Of a stretch of 64,000 nt of DNA, positions 17,803 through 25,978 are shown in pieces (positions within the stretch are counted from its first letter, which is position 1; each line of letters opens with the position of its first letter). The notes under the pieces were generated by a model. That model had not been told where the DNA came from and did not search any database. It worked only from the letters and a program-made list of their open reading frames with translations. This stretch comes from Arthrobacter ruber (GTDB taxonomy: Bacteria; Actinomycetota; Actinomycetes; Actinomycetales; Micrococcaceae). A program made the position numbers and the translations under genes. The stretch spans positions 253,311-317,310 of the forward strand of contig NZ_PPTH01000017.1 of the NCBI RefSeq assembly GCF_002954225.1, given 5' to 3'.

Positions 17803-18465
17803 ATGGGACACCTTTTGGGCTACGCGCGAGTGTCGACGACGGACCAGGACGCCGCGTTGCAGGTCGATGCGCTGACTGCTGCCGGCTGCTATCGGGTGTT
17901 CGTCGACACTATTCCGGGATCCCTTGATCAGAGGCCAGAGCTCACGAAGCTGTTGGATCAGCTCAGGCCGGGGGACACGCTCGTGGTGTGGCGGCTCGAC
18001 CGGCTCGGCCGCTCCATCCGTCACCTCATTGACCAGCTCACAGCGCTTCAGGACAAGGGCATTGGGTTCAAGTCACTTCAGGAAACGATCGACACCACTT
18101 CACCTGGCGGTCGGCTCGTCTTCCACGTCTTCGCCGCCCTCGCAGAGTTCCAACGTGACCTCATCAAGGAGCGCACGAACGCCGGCCTTGCGGCAGCCCG
18201 AGCTCGAGGTCGCACCGGGGGGCGTCCACCGCGACTCACCCCTCAGCAGGCCACGGCCGCGAGGCGCATGTATGAGCAGCAGGACATGACCGTCGAACAG
18301 ATCGGTCAGGTCCTCGGGGTCAGCAGGACCACCATCTACCGGACACTCAAGCGCGACCAGGCGACTCCTGCAAAGGGGCGAAAGCCGAAGTCGAAATCAC
18401 CGGCGAAACCAGCGGCCGAGGTCGAAGCACTTGAGGCCCGGCTCGCCCCAGAGGTCTCTCGATGA
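17803..18465 (+). CDS. Serine recombinase (Tn3-type resolvase/invertase)
   Basis: A 220-aa site-specific recombinase. GYARVSTTDQDAALQ holds the catalytic Ser, DTLVVWRLDRLGRS is the conserved Arg/Asp block, and AALAEFQRDLIKERTNAGLAAARARGRTGGRP leads to a C-terminal HTH (MTVEQIGQVLGVSRTTIYR). A Lys-rich tail follows. ATG 17803 with GAGGAG just upstream is preferred; ATG 17779 is an alternative. No transposase partner or res site was found. It marks the start of a mobile-looking stretch (HNH genes, unusual genes). Confidence 0.92.
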   Translation: MGHLLGYARVSTTDQDAALQVDALTAAGCYRVFVDTIPGSLDQRPELTKLLDQLRPGDTLVVWRLDRLGRSIRHLIDQLTALQDKGIGFKSLQETIDTTSPGGRLVFHVFAALAEFQRDLIKERTNAGLAAARARGRTGGRPPRLTPQQATAARRMYEQQDMTVEQIGQVLGVSRTTIYRTLKRDQATPAKGRKPKSKSPAKPAAEVEALEARLAPEVSR

Positions 18466-18475
18466 TCAGGAGAAC

Positions 18476-18778
18476 ATGATGATCAGAATCATCCGCTGGT
18501 TGCTCACCTCGAGCATCCGGTACAGCTACCTGTTCGTCCGCGCCATCCTCCAGCTGCCGCTGCTGCTGCTGCCCATCCCGCCGCGGGTCCGGAATCAGGT
18601 CGCCGGCGCCCTGGCGATCGCGCTCTGGTTCTTTTTGCTGCTCGTTCCGGTCGCCGTCTCCGATAGTCCGTGGTGGGCCGAGTGGCTGATCATCGGTGCA
18701 GCTGCATTGGTCATCGTCGGTGTGGTGCGGATGGAAGGTCGCCGGCCGATCGTCCGTCGTCCCGCGCGGGTCCAATGA
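18476..18778 (+). CDS. Small membrane protein downstream of the recombinase
   Basis: A 100-aa protein with two or three hydrophobic segments (LFVRAILQLPLLLLPIPP, ALAIALWFFLLLVPVAV, WLIIGAAALVIVGVV) and a basic C-terminus (RRPIVRRPARVQ). ATG 18476 has a strong TCAGGAG. The gene starts 10 bp after the recombinase stop codon, so the two are probably co-transcribed. No family is recognised and the function is unknown. Confidence 0.65.
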   Translation: MMIRIIRWLLTSSIRYSYLFVRAILQLPLLLLPIPPRVRNQVAGALAIALWFFLLLVPVAVSDSPWWAEWLIIGAAALVIVGVVRMEGRRPIVRRPARVQ

Positions 18779-18801
18779 CGTCCTGGCGGAGGTAGCCGGC
18801 G

Positions 18802-19287
18802 GTGAGGCAGTGCAGGGGAGAAGCTGACCGGTTTTGGGAGAAAGTCGTCAAGGGTCCGCGGCTTCACGACTGCTGGATCTGGACCGGCGCCGTGGCCGAC
18901 GACGGGTACGGGCGATTCTGGGTCACAAGGGACGGCGAGCAACGCGCCCTGCGATCGCAACGCTACGCCTACGAACACCTCACTGGAGAGACCCTGCACC
19001 CCGGGATCGCGCTCATGCACGTCTGCGACGTCCCTCTGTGCGTTCACGCGACCACCGGGACAGAAAGTCACCTGCTGCCCGGCACCCAGGCGCTGAACAT
19101 GCTGGACCGATCCCAGAAGCGCCGGCACGCGAATGCCTCGACCTTCCGGTGGCGCCGTGTCGGGCGCGCCCAGTTCCGCGCCCACTCCGTCGAGCTGCGC
19201 ACAGCCCTCCTCGAGCACGGATGGAACGAGCCGATCATCCGCCCCCTGCTCACTGGCATTGACCCCGAAGCGCCAACGCTCTTCTGA
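18802..19287 (+). CDS. HNH endonuclease
   Basis: A 161-aa HNH-type nuclease of the phage-associated class: RFWEKVVKGP, then CWIWTGAVADDGYGRF, then a basic RSQRYAYEHLTGETL segment, then ALMHVCDVPLCVHATTGTESHLLPGTQALNML, which carries the H..CD.P.C core. GTG 18802 is the likely start, with GGCGGAGG upstream. It follows the small membrane gene by 23 bp. The last 30 codons have a diverged second copy at 21300-21389, beyond the next gene, implying a recombination event here. Confidence 0.82.
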   Translation: MRQCRGEADRFWEKVVKGPRLHDCWIWTGAVADDGYGRFWVTRDGEQRALRSQRYAYEHLTGETLHPGIALMHVCDVPLCVHATTGTESHLLPGTQALNMLDRSQKRRHANASTFRWRRVGRAQFRAHSVELRTALLEHGWNEPIIRPLLTGIDPEAPTLF

Positions 19288-19308
19288 CCCAGGTGGGCGG
19301 GTTCGTTC

Positions 19309-21231
19309 TCATTGGAGCGGATGAAGTCCGTCGTCTGGTTGAGTTTCTCCACGCCAGAAGCTCGCTGCATCTTGTCCGCCTTGCATTGCAATAAGTTCAT
19401 CCGTCCTGGTCGCCAGAGCGGTTGCTGGATCCGAGTCGTCAACGTAGGCCTCCAGCGCTAGGTGCAGTGCGCTGCCGCTCAAGAACTGGGCGTACTCACG
19501 AACGGATTGCACGACGTCGAAGCTTGCAGGGTTTCCATGAACCAATGCGTTACGGACGCGGCGCCGACGATCTTCCAGCGCCCTTCCCTCGCGGGTGTAG
19601 TCCTCGATGAGGAGTGCGTAGCTTGTGTGGTCACTAATGCTGGCGAACATGCGTTGTATCCACGCACGTTCGTGCTCGAGGCGGCAGAGAGATAGAAAGT
19701 CTTCAGACCGATCGGCGATAAGTAGGACCCAGGGCTGCTCTGAATGATCAGACATCCATTTGCGGGTCAGCTCATTGAGCAAGTCCTGATTCCCGCTTAG
19801 ACCGAGTAAGCACATGCCAACAGCTCGCTGAAGGTCAGTGAGCCATCGAGCGTGAGCCCACCGCTCACCGAGTAGCGTGAACAATGAGCTTGGACTCATC
19901 GCGGCATGTGCCGCCACGTGCTGCACGACGCGGTCCGAAAGCGGGATCACGCTGCTGATGTCTGCCTCCGACGGCTTCCGTAGCGCCATATCTCGACTGA
20001 ACGGATGATCAGCGGCGGTCTGTACCTGAACCGCTGCAGCCAGAAATCTGGGCAGATCTTCGCGAGCGAGAGCATCCGCAATCCGTGGACCGTGTGCCGT
20101 GATTGCCTCAGCAGTCATGCTCGCTCCCCAGGTGTCATTAGGAAAGCCTGTGCTGTCGCGGACAGCCTGATGTCCGGCAGTGCTGCTGCGTCCTGAGCGA
20201 AGCACTGCGTACTCCGCGAGTTGCGGGCGAATCCCTCCAGAACGGTGGATCGAGACACTGAGGATGATGTCGATCATCTCCACGGCACGTTCCAGTGCGT
20301 CGGCGCCCGTGGTCGTGCCAAGGTCAACGCGCACGATGGTGTCAACGTTGTATTCCTCGTCCTCTCGTTCCGATATGCGAAAGATGTGGCTGTGCTGTAC
20401 CAGGTTCCAAAGCTCTTCCTTGTGAGCGAAGTCGTACCTGTGTGGGGCTGGCTCAGCATTCGGGATTGCCCACTGAGCCTCGTAAAACGAGACTCGGCCT
20501 GCTGATAGATGGATGTGCATGCGCCCCTTATAGCCCAACCAAACCACGGTGGGTTCAACATCGACTGGCGTCCCCACATATGCGCGCGCCTTCGAGACTC
20601 GTTCGCTGAAGGGAGTGCTGGTTTCAACCCAGGGAAGATCATCAGGATCACGCCCGAACGCGACGATTGAAACGAGGGCGCTAGCAGCCCGCTCCGCGGG
20701 CATGCCGCGTCGTTGTACTTGGTCGAAAAGGAGTTCGGCAATCGGGCGATACTCCCGTCGCACCAACGTGCGGTCCTGAGAGGCTGCAACAAGATCGTCC
20801 CAGCTAGCGCGCACTGCATCGTCCTCGAGGAGCGCATCCTGAAGGTCTTTCGCAGTGCTCTCTACACCAATCCATTCTGAGCGGGTACGAGTACCAGGGG
20901 GTTGCTCAAGGACTGCATTCGGGCTTTCAGTCAGACGATCAAAGGCATCTTGGAATGCCACGAGAGGAGCGGCAATGTAAGCCTTGAGCGCCGGACCCAC
21001 TGCTTCGACGGACTCCGTCAGGTCGAGCTTCAATGAAGCTCGGTTCGGACGTGGCCTCCAGGCTTCGATGCCACTGGCCAGCTGGACCCATGCAGATATC
21101 TCACTCATAACGGTCGTTAAAGGAGGATTCGCGCTCAGCCCGCGTCGCCGGTCCAGTGACGAGACTAGCGATTTCGGCCAGTCTGGATCATCAGCTGACC
21201 AGTGATCACTGACGTTGTACTCGATCATCAT
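19309..21231 (-). CDS. Large uncharacterised protein with C-terminal HEPN-type motif
   Basis: A 640-aa soluble protein that I do not recognise over most of its length. Near residue 560, DRRRRVRNALVHGNPASF contains R-N-A-L-V-H, the R-x4-H signature of HEPN ribonuclease domains, inside helices (HERAWIQRMFASISDHTSY before it, VREYAQFLSGSALHLALEAYV after it). This resembles ApeA-type HEPN tails. The middle part is mixed alpha/beta and contains no ATPase or PD-ExK motif that I can see. ATG 21231 sits behind a very strong AGAAGGAGG. It is antisense to its neighbours, flanked by an HNH gene and a fragment of a second HNH gene. The base composition is less GC-rich than the core genes. An abortive-infection role is possible but inferred. 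Confidence 0.75.
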   Translation of the reverse strand: MMIEYNVSDHWSADDPDWPKSLVSSLDRRRGLSANPPLTTVMSEISAWVQLASGIEAWRPRPNRASLKLDLTESVEAVGPALKAYIAAPLVAFQDAFDRLTESPNAVLEQPPGTRTRSEWIGVESTAKDLQDALLEDDAVRASWDDLVAASQDRTLVRREYRPIAELLFDQVQRRGMPAERAASALVSIVAFGRDPDDLPWVETSTPFSERVSKARAYVGTPVDVEPTVVWLGYKGRMHIHLSAGRVSFYEAQWAIPNAEPAPHRYDFAHKEELWNLVQHSHIFRISEREDEEYNVDTIVRVDLGTTTGADALERAVEMIDIILSVSIHRSGGIRPQLAEYAVLRSGRSSTAGHQAVRDSTGFPNDTWGASMTAEAITAHGPRIADALAREDLPRFLAAAVQVQTAADHPFSRDMALRKPSEADISSVIPLSDRVVQHVAAHAAMSPSSLFTLLGERWAHARWLTDLQRAVGMCLLGLSGNQDLLNELTRKWMSDHSEQPWVLLIADRSEDFLSLCRLEHERAWIQRMFASISDHTSYALLIEDYTREGRALEDRRRRVRNALVHGNPASFDVVQSVREYAQFLSGSALHLALEAYVDDSDPATALATRTDELIAMQGGQDAASFWRGETQPDDGLHPLQ

Positions 21232-21299
21232 GAAAGCCTCCTTCTCGGGACTTACCCGATGCCAATACATGTTCGTGTCTATCTTGAACCATGAAGTAG

Positions 21300-21389
21300 C
21301 GCGAGATATGGGCTCTCCGAGCCCTGGATGAACCGATCATCCGACCCCTGCTTCGCGGCATCGACCCCGAGGCACCAACGCTTCTCTGA
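21300..21389 (+). pseudogene. 3'-terminal fragment of a second HNH endonuclease gene
   Basis: Read in frame from 21300 this gives REIWALRALDEPIIRPLL, then RGIDPEAPTLL and a stop. It parallels the tail of the HNH gene at 18802 (NEPIIRPLLTGIDPEAPTLF). An in-frame TAG at 21297 and the loss of all upstream homology show that it is a remnant. The third-base differences suggest a diverged copy rather than a fresh duplication. Confidence 0.75.
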
Positions 21390-21454
21390 CCACGGAAGGG
21401 TCCTCTCGGCCATCGCCGTGTCAGGTCCGTGTTCTACGCTTTGTAGTAGATTCC

Positions 21455-21550
21455 TGTCCGGGTGTCCGGGTGTCCGGGTGTCCGGGTGTCCGGGTGTCCG
21501 GGTGTCCGGGTGTTCGGGTGTCCGGGTGTTCGGGTGTTCGGGTGTTCGGG
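21455..21550 (+). repeat. Tandem 8-bp repeat, 12 units of TGTYCGGG
   Basis: Eight units read TGTCCGGG (the first seven plus one more) and four read TGTTCGGG, with no spacers. The array ends 19 bp before the DUF2236 start codon, in its leader. The unit length is not a multiple of three. Confidence 0.95.
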
Positions 21551-21569
21551 TGTCCGTCGTTGGAGCATC

Positions 21570-22520
21570 ATGCCTGTGAGCTCGATCCCTCGCCCTGCCG
21601 ATCTGGCTCACCGCGTCCGTAGCGCGTTTCGTGCCCGGGTCTCCGGTGACCCCACCGGGGCGCCGGACTGGGTGCGCGACATCGCCCTGGTAGGGGAGGG
21701 TCCAGGCTTGTTCGAACCCGACGGCATCGTCTGGCAGGTTCACGGTGGCCTTTCCACTTTGGTCGGCGGCGTCGCGGCCCTCCTCGGGCAGGGCGCGCAC
21801 CCGCTGGCGATGGCCGGGGTCGCACGGCACTCCTCCTACCGCAGCGATCCTTGGGCCCGCCTCGCCGGGACCGCACGCTGGCTCACCATCACCACCTTCG
21901 GCTCCGCGGAACTCGCCGAGCGGGACTCGGCACGGGTCCGCCGCATGCACGGGCGGGTCAGCGGTACCACCGACGACGGCCGCGCCTACTCCGCCTCCGA
22001 CCCCGCCCTACTGCGCTGGGTGCACCTGGCCTTCACCGATGCCTTCCTCGGGGCCCACGAAGCCGTCGGTCACGACCTGGCCCCACGGTTCGGCCGCAAC
22101 TGGGCCGACACCTACGTCGCCGACTGGTCCCGCAGCGCCCAGACCCTCGGAGCCGAAGATCTCCCGGTCAACCGCCGAGAACTCACGGAGGCACTGCGCG
22201 CGCTGGAACCCGACCTCGAACCCGTCCCCGCCGAATTGCTCACCTTCCTGTCCGCCCCGGACGGGCTAAACCGAGCCGAACGGATCTTCTACAGCGGCAT
22301 CGCCAGCGCCGGAGCGCTGGTCATCTCCCCGTCCGTGGCTCCCCTCGCCGGGGTGCCCGGCCGCGGCGACCGCTCGCTCGCAAACCGCCTCCGATTGCAG
22401 CGCACCCGCTTGCAGCTGCGGACCTTCCAACTGGCCCTCGGCCCGCATAGCCCCTCCGTGGACGCGGCGCGCTACCGGCTAGGCCTCGCCGGCCGCCCGG
22501 ACTGGCTCGACGAAGCCTGA
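21570..22520 (+). CDS. DUF2236 / MpaB-family oxygenase
   Basis: A 316-aa haem-type oxygenase relative. The family pattern is clear: GLFEPDGIVWQVHGGLSTLVGGVAALLGQGAHPLAMAGVARHSSYRSDPWARLAGTARWL, then RRMHGRVSG, then DGRAYSASDPALLRWVHLAFTDAF. The conserved H-P after the Q/G-rich segment and the R-x2-H and W-x-H histidines are candidate haem contacts. ATG 21570 has TTGGAG upstream; the frame runs back through the tandem repeat, but a start there is unlikely. The substrate is unknown. The repeat in its leader could affect expression. Confidence 0.85.
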   Translation: MPVSSIPRPADLAHRVRSAFRARVSGDPTGAPDWVRDIALVGEGPGLFEPDGIVWQVHGGLSTLVGGVAALLGQGAHPLAMAGVARHSSYRSDPWARLAGTARWLTITTFGSAELAERDSARVRRMHGRVSGTTDDGRAYSASDPALLRWVHLAFTDAFLGAHEAVGHDLAPRFGRNWADTYVADWSRSAQTLGAEDLPVNRRELTEALRALEPDLEPVPAELLTFLSAPDGLNRAERIFYSGIASAGALVISPSVAPLAGVPGRGDRSLANRLRLQRTRLQLRTFQLALGPHSPSVDAARYRLGLAGRPDWLDEA

Positions 22521-22559
22521 GCTGCGCCTGAACAGCCATCCGACCAGCCGTTCGGCCGG

Positions 22560-22757
22560 CTAGTCCTCGGGAGTGCGAACCGCTGCACGCTCACGCCGGT
22601 AGTCGATGACGGAGCAGATCAGGAACGCAGATGCAGCCAGAACCACGGTAAAGATCGACGCGGGTCCCCACCCTGCCGGCAACCGTTCGGCGAGAACTGT
22701 CACGCTAATTCCGAATACGAGTGCGGCCCCGAACAGGTAGCGGCTCCAGAGACTCAT
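22560..22757 (-). CDS. Small two-TM membrane protein
   Basis: A 65-aa protein with two transmembrane helices (RYLFGAALVFGISVTVLA and ASIFTVVLAASAFLICSVI) and a basic C-terminus. It overlaps the stop of the upstream 74-aa membrane gene by 4 bp (ATGA at 22754-22757), so translation is coupled. No family is recognised; the two may form a membrane complex. Confidence 0.6.
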   Translation of the reverse strand: MSLWSRYLFGAALVFGISVTVLAERLPAGWGPASIFTVVLAASAFLICSVIDYRRERAAVRTPED

Positions 22758-22978
22758 GGTCGGTCGTCCTGACGCAGCGCAATGATCGCTCTAGCGACCC
22801 ACACGACGGCCGCGATCACGATGAGGCAGGAACCGACGACCATGTACCAAGCGTCAACGCTCGAGAACGTCATCACCGAAACCAATGCGAACATCAGGCC
22901 CGCGAAACCATAGATCGCCGCGTCGCGCTTCGAGTTGCGTGTTCTTGTCTGTGCTTGGTTGTTCGTCCCCATAGTCAT
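22754..22978 (-). CDS. Small two-TM membrane protein, first gene of pair
   Basis: A 74-aa protein: a polar N-terminus (GTNNQAQTRTRNSKRD) and two hydrophobic helices (AAIYGFAGLMFALVSVMTF and WYMVVGSCLIVIAAVVWVA). ATG 22978 lies behind TCAGGATC; ATG 22972 is an alternative. It is coupled to the 65-aa gene by a 4-bp overlap. Function unknown. Confidence 0.6.
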   Translation of the reverse strand: MTMGTNNQAQTRTRNSKRDAAIYGFAGLMFALVSVMTFSSVDAWYMVVGSCLIVIAAVVWVARAIIALRQDDRP

Positions 22979-23329
22979 GATCCTGACCCTACTAATGTCT
23001 CGTGGCCAGCGCTGTCTCACCGTGTAGTGCTTCCCTGCTCTCCGCTAGGGCTCCGAGCAGGGCGATGGTCCTGCGCTTCGCTCCGGCCTGTCACGGTCAG
23101 GCTGCTCCTTCGTCGCATCCCGTCCGAGTCTTTTTGCTGCTGTCCTACGGATTATGCGTCCCCGCTCCGCAGCGTCAACCAGCTCCGCCGGCATCGGGCA
23201 CACCGGTCCTGTCCGGCGCTCCTGCGTCGCTTATTTCCTCCCAGGATCGGCACACCCTCGCACCTACGGCGTTGAGCACTGCTCCGTCGGGGACGAGCGA
23301 GCGAGCTCGCCAGCAGGCAAAAAACACCT
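22979..23329. other. Intergenic stretch without a supportable gene
   Basis: About 350 bp between the divergent small membrane pair and the small ORF at 23330. Short open frames exist on both strands, but they are low-complexity and lack ribosome sites. A short run of T at about 23130 and many CTCCG/GGAGC words are present, but no clear inverted repeat or RNA fold was recognised. Confidence 0.6.
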
Positions 23330-23530
23330 GTGAGTGACAAGAACGACGTGGCTGCACGCCGTACCAACTCCGGTACAGGATTCAGTCAGCGGCAGGCCGA
23401 ACTCATTGAGAGCAGGAAAGCGACTGCCGCCGAGTGTCAGGCACGTAAGGCGGTGGCAGGTACGAATGACGCCGCAGCAGCAAATCGTCGAGCAGAACAG
23501 GCGAAGAGGGACAGCGGACGCTCACTCTGA
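23330..23530 (+). CDS. Small Ala/Arg-rich hypothetical protein
   Basis: A 66-aa charged protein (SDKNDVAARRTNSGTGFSQRQAELIESRKATAAECQARKA...) predicted to be helical. GTG 23330 starts it; the ribosome site is poor. The composition fits coding sequence, but support is limited to an open frame. It precedes the 285-aa membrane protein by 70 bp. Confidence 0.35.
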   Translation: MSDKNDVAARRTNSGTGFSQRQAELIESRKATAAECQARKAVAGTNDAAAANRRAEQAKRDSGRSL

Positions 23531-23600
23531 TAACCGAACAGGATGCGTAGCCCGACAGCAGCGTGTTACGGATGCCAGCTATACGCGTGAGACTTGTCGA

Positions 23601-24458
23601 ATGGACAAACTGGAACATCAGGTGGGCAAGCAGGAGAAGTTAGAGCTGACCAAGCGGCAGCTGTTGCACCGATGGTTGGTCGAGCGAACAGACCTTGAGT
23701 ACTCGCTAGGCGCCATTAGTGCAGGACTCCTGGCCGGCGTCGTACTACTTCTTACTGCTCTAAATCTCCAGTCTGCACCGCTCGCCACTGAGGTCGGCAA
23801 CGTCGCCGAATGGGCCGGCGTGGTCGTAACATTTCTTGGTTTCGTTGGGGCAGTGGCGGCGCTTCGCACACAGAGAAGGTCCGTTGAGATTCAAGATGAA
23901 CAATGGCGAACTCAGGTGGAAGATCAGGCGGCTGTGGCTATAGGGGAACAACTGCGAGGGTTGGCGGCGGTTAGGCAACAGCTCGAGCTAGAAGCTGAGC
24001 GGAACCAGGCGGAACGCGAGAAGTACGCTCGGTCTATTCGGTTCTCAGTAGGGGCTTCACATCAGCGTGCCCTTTCTGGGCAGACCCGGCCAACAGATGG
24101 CCACCTGACACTAAGCGTGACAGCAGTTTTCCAAGAGAAAGGGACATTGGACCTCCCTCGACCCTTCACCGATAACAAGCTAATTGTTCCTGCTGCACCA
24201 CAGCTGATCGACATGAATGTACAAATTGACAGGGTGGAGGAAAATCAGCTCGGGACCGCCGGAATGCGGAAGGAACTCGCTTGGCAGGTGACTGGCGTTG
24301 GCCAGTTTGCAGGCGATGATAGTAGGGCTTTGAGATGGCTGACCTCTCAAGTTGCTATTGAGTTCACAGATCCTGAGGGTGTCCGCTGGCGACTAGACGG
24401 CGATCAAAATTTGAAGGAGCTACCTGTTGGAGGTTCGCCCGCAGTTGGTGACCGGTAG
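23601..24458 (+). CDS. Membrane protein with two TM helices and coiled coil
   Basis: A 285-aa unrecognised protein. The cytoplasmic N-terminus (MDKLEHQVGKQEKLELTKRQ) is followed by TM1 (about residues 35-55, LGAISAGLLAGVVLLLTAL) and TM2 (about 68-88, WAGVVVTFLGFVGAVAAL). Next come a long helix rich in Q/E/R (EIQDEQWRTQVEDQAAVAI to EAERNQAEREKYARSI) and a beta-rich C-terminal domain. ATG 23601 fits the start of the coding composition; the frame extends upstream without support. Base composition is lower in GC than the core. The architecture resembles island-borne membrane effectors, but there is no family evidence. Confidence 0.55.
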   Translation: MDKLEHQVGKQEKLELTKRQLLHRWLVERTDLEYSLGAISAGLLAGVVLLLTALNLQSAPLATEVGNVAEWAGVVVTFLGFVGAVAALRTQRRSVEIQDEQWRTQVEDQAAVAIGEQLRGLAAVRQQLELEAERNQAEREKYARSIRFSVGASHQRALSGQTRPTDGHLTLSVTAVFQEKGTLDLPRPFTDNKLIVPAAPQLIDMNVQIDRVEENQLGTAGMRKELAWQVTGVGQFAGDDSRALRWLTSQVAIEFTDPEGVRWRLDGDQNLKELPVGGSPAVGDR

Positions 24459-24841
24459 CGCACAGTGGTGATATGTAGATCTGAGGTTTACCCCTAGGCC
24501 CAGCTGTTTAGGGGGCTTCGCGCGCGAGTGTCCGTCAAACCGTCTGGGTCGGTACGATGTGCCGCACTCACCGAAGAGGCCGCGCTTCGCGAAAAGGACG
24601 GTGGAGAGGCTGTCAAAGTGGCCGACCCCACCAACTCGACATGACTCCGACTGCATGAGCTTCCAACCACCGCTCATGTAGCGCACGAAGGCGGTCGACT
24701 GCCTCCAGATGGTTCCACCACGGCGGCACCAGTGTTGGCCGCCTAAGCGATCCACAGACTGCAATCTGGATACGATGTGCTCAACCCATTCGATGAGATC
24801 GGTTGGGCTGACAGCCTCGGGGTCCTAACTAGCCGCTCGAG
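24459..24841. other. Intergenic stretch without a supportable gene
   Basis: About 380 bp between the convergent 285-aa membrane gene and the higA-type gene. A 114-aa minus-strand frame crosses it, but it overlaps the end of the upstream gene, is rich in Cys/Arg and has no ribosome site. I could not identify a remnant or an RNA. Confidence 0.5.
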
Positions 24842-25963
24842 CTAGCTTTCGTCACGGCCAACGCGAAGCGAGACGAACAGGTCTGGTACGCCAAACGAGT
24901 AATTACCCCGATCATGCTGGATCCGACCAGCAACGACTCCTGGATGGACACCTAGTTCCTCCGCCAATCTCCTTACATCCGAATAAGTAGTTACTGCTTT
25001 TAGCTTTTGCTCCGCGGATGGTGGTAAAAGTGTGTTTCCGGCAAATTCGTTTGCTTCTTTTTCCTGTTTAGTTCTTCCACCGTCGGCGCCAAGTTTATGT
25101 TCGACGAAGACTTCCTTTTTACCATGAAGAAGAACGTGACCCAGTTCATGGAAAAGCGCGAACCACAGATGATCGTTGCGCTTATGTCGAACACTCAGTT
25201 GGACTAGTGCTTTTGTGGGCGAGAGCCAGCGTGTAGCTCCATGTGCCCGGGCTCCCGGAACCTCCGGAACGAGCACGACCGCTACACCGGCATCTGCGCA
25301 AATAGCTACAACTTGCGGCCAGAACGCCTCAGGGGAGAGGACCGTGAGCGCCCGGAGCCGCGGAATTGCAGCTTTCAATCGCGCTCGGTCGAAAGGTGCC
25401 GTATCTACGTCTATTGCAGCTTGTTCGCCAAGACGCAACCAAGCTGCGACCGCGCCGGGGTCGGCCTCAAACGCCGAGGACTGTAGGAACGCCGCTGAAG
25501 GTTTTGCCCAAGCTTCCTCCCACGCCTCAATTGACGAAACACCGAAGAATTGAAGAATTTCCTGCAGTAGCGTGCCTGGGTCACGCAGAGTTGCAGTGAC
25601 GACGCCCTTTTTACGGAGCGCTGCCACTGGCATTAGGCGCAACCATTCTTTCGAAGCTGATAACGACTCGCGTTCAGACATCCGCGAGATGGCGTCGCGA
25701 TAGTTTGCTTCGAGGGTGTTCCATATCTTGGCGGGGACGCCTGTAGCCCGCTCCAGCTTTATGGCGGTCTCATGAGTCAAAGCGGCTGAGCCGCTGACAA
25801 TTTGATTGATGTGCTTGATAGATAGTCCCGTCCGAGTCGCGAGATCAGTCTGTGACAGCGGGAGCGTTTCTAGTGTTTCTCGCAATGTTGCGCCTGGGGA
25901 GCTCACCTGGTCCGGCGCGTAGGGCGTCCAGTCTGAGGTGACTTGAGATGCTGCGGTCATCAT
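24842..25963 (-). CDS. HigA-type antitoxin fused to ImmA/IrrE metallopeptidase
   Basis: A 373-aa protein with two parts. Residues 20-85 are an XRE/HigA helix-turn-helix (GATLRETLETLPLSQTDLATRTGLSIKHINQIVSG, then ALTHETAIKLERATGVPAKIW). The C-terminal third carries the M78 peptidase motif LFHELGHVLLHGKK with a downstream acidic QEKEANEFAGNTLLP helix that supplies the third ligand. It lies 15 bp after the HigB-like toxin gene, the usual toxin-first HigBA order. It probably represses the pair through the operator at 26335 and may be controlled by proteolysis, as in ImmA/IrrE systems. Confidence 0.88.
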   Translation of the reverse strand: MMTAASQVTSDWTPYAPDQVSSPGATLRETLETLPLSQTDLATRTGLSIKHINQIVSGSAALTHETAIKLERATGVPAKIWNTLEANYRDAISRMSERESLSASKEWLRLMPVAALRKKGVVTATLRDPGTLLQEILQFFGVSSIEAWEEAWAKPSAAFLQSSAFEADPGAVAAWLRLGEQAAIDVDTAPFDRARLKAAIPRLRALTVLSPEAFWPQVVAICADAGVAVVLVPEVPGARAHGATRWLSPTKALVQLSVRHKRNDHLWFALFHELGHVLLHGKKEVFVEHKLGADGGRTKQEKEANEFAGNTLLPPSAEQKLKAVTTYSDVRRLAEELGVHPGVVAGRIQHDRGNYSFGVPDLFVSLRVGRDES

Positions 25964-25978
25964 CTATCTCGGTTCCGT

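Noticed and set aside
21455-21550. Tandem repeat as a CRISPR array
   Set aside because: Units are 8 bp with no spacers and no cas genes nearby.
24420-24764. Possible small minus-strand gene
   Set aside because: No ribosome site, overlaps the 3' end of the 285-aa gene, Cys/Arg-rich composition without known family.
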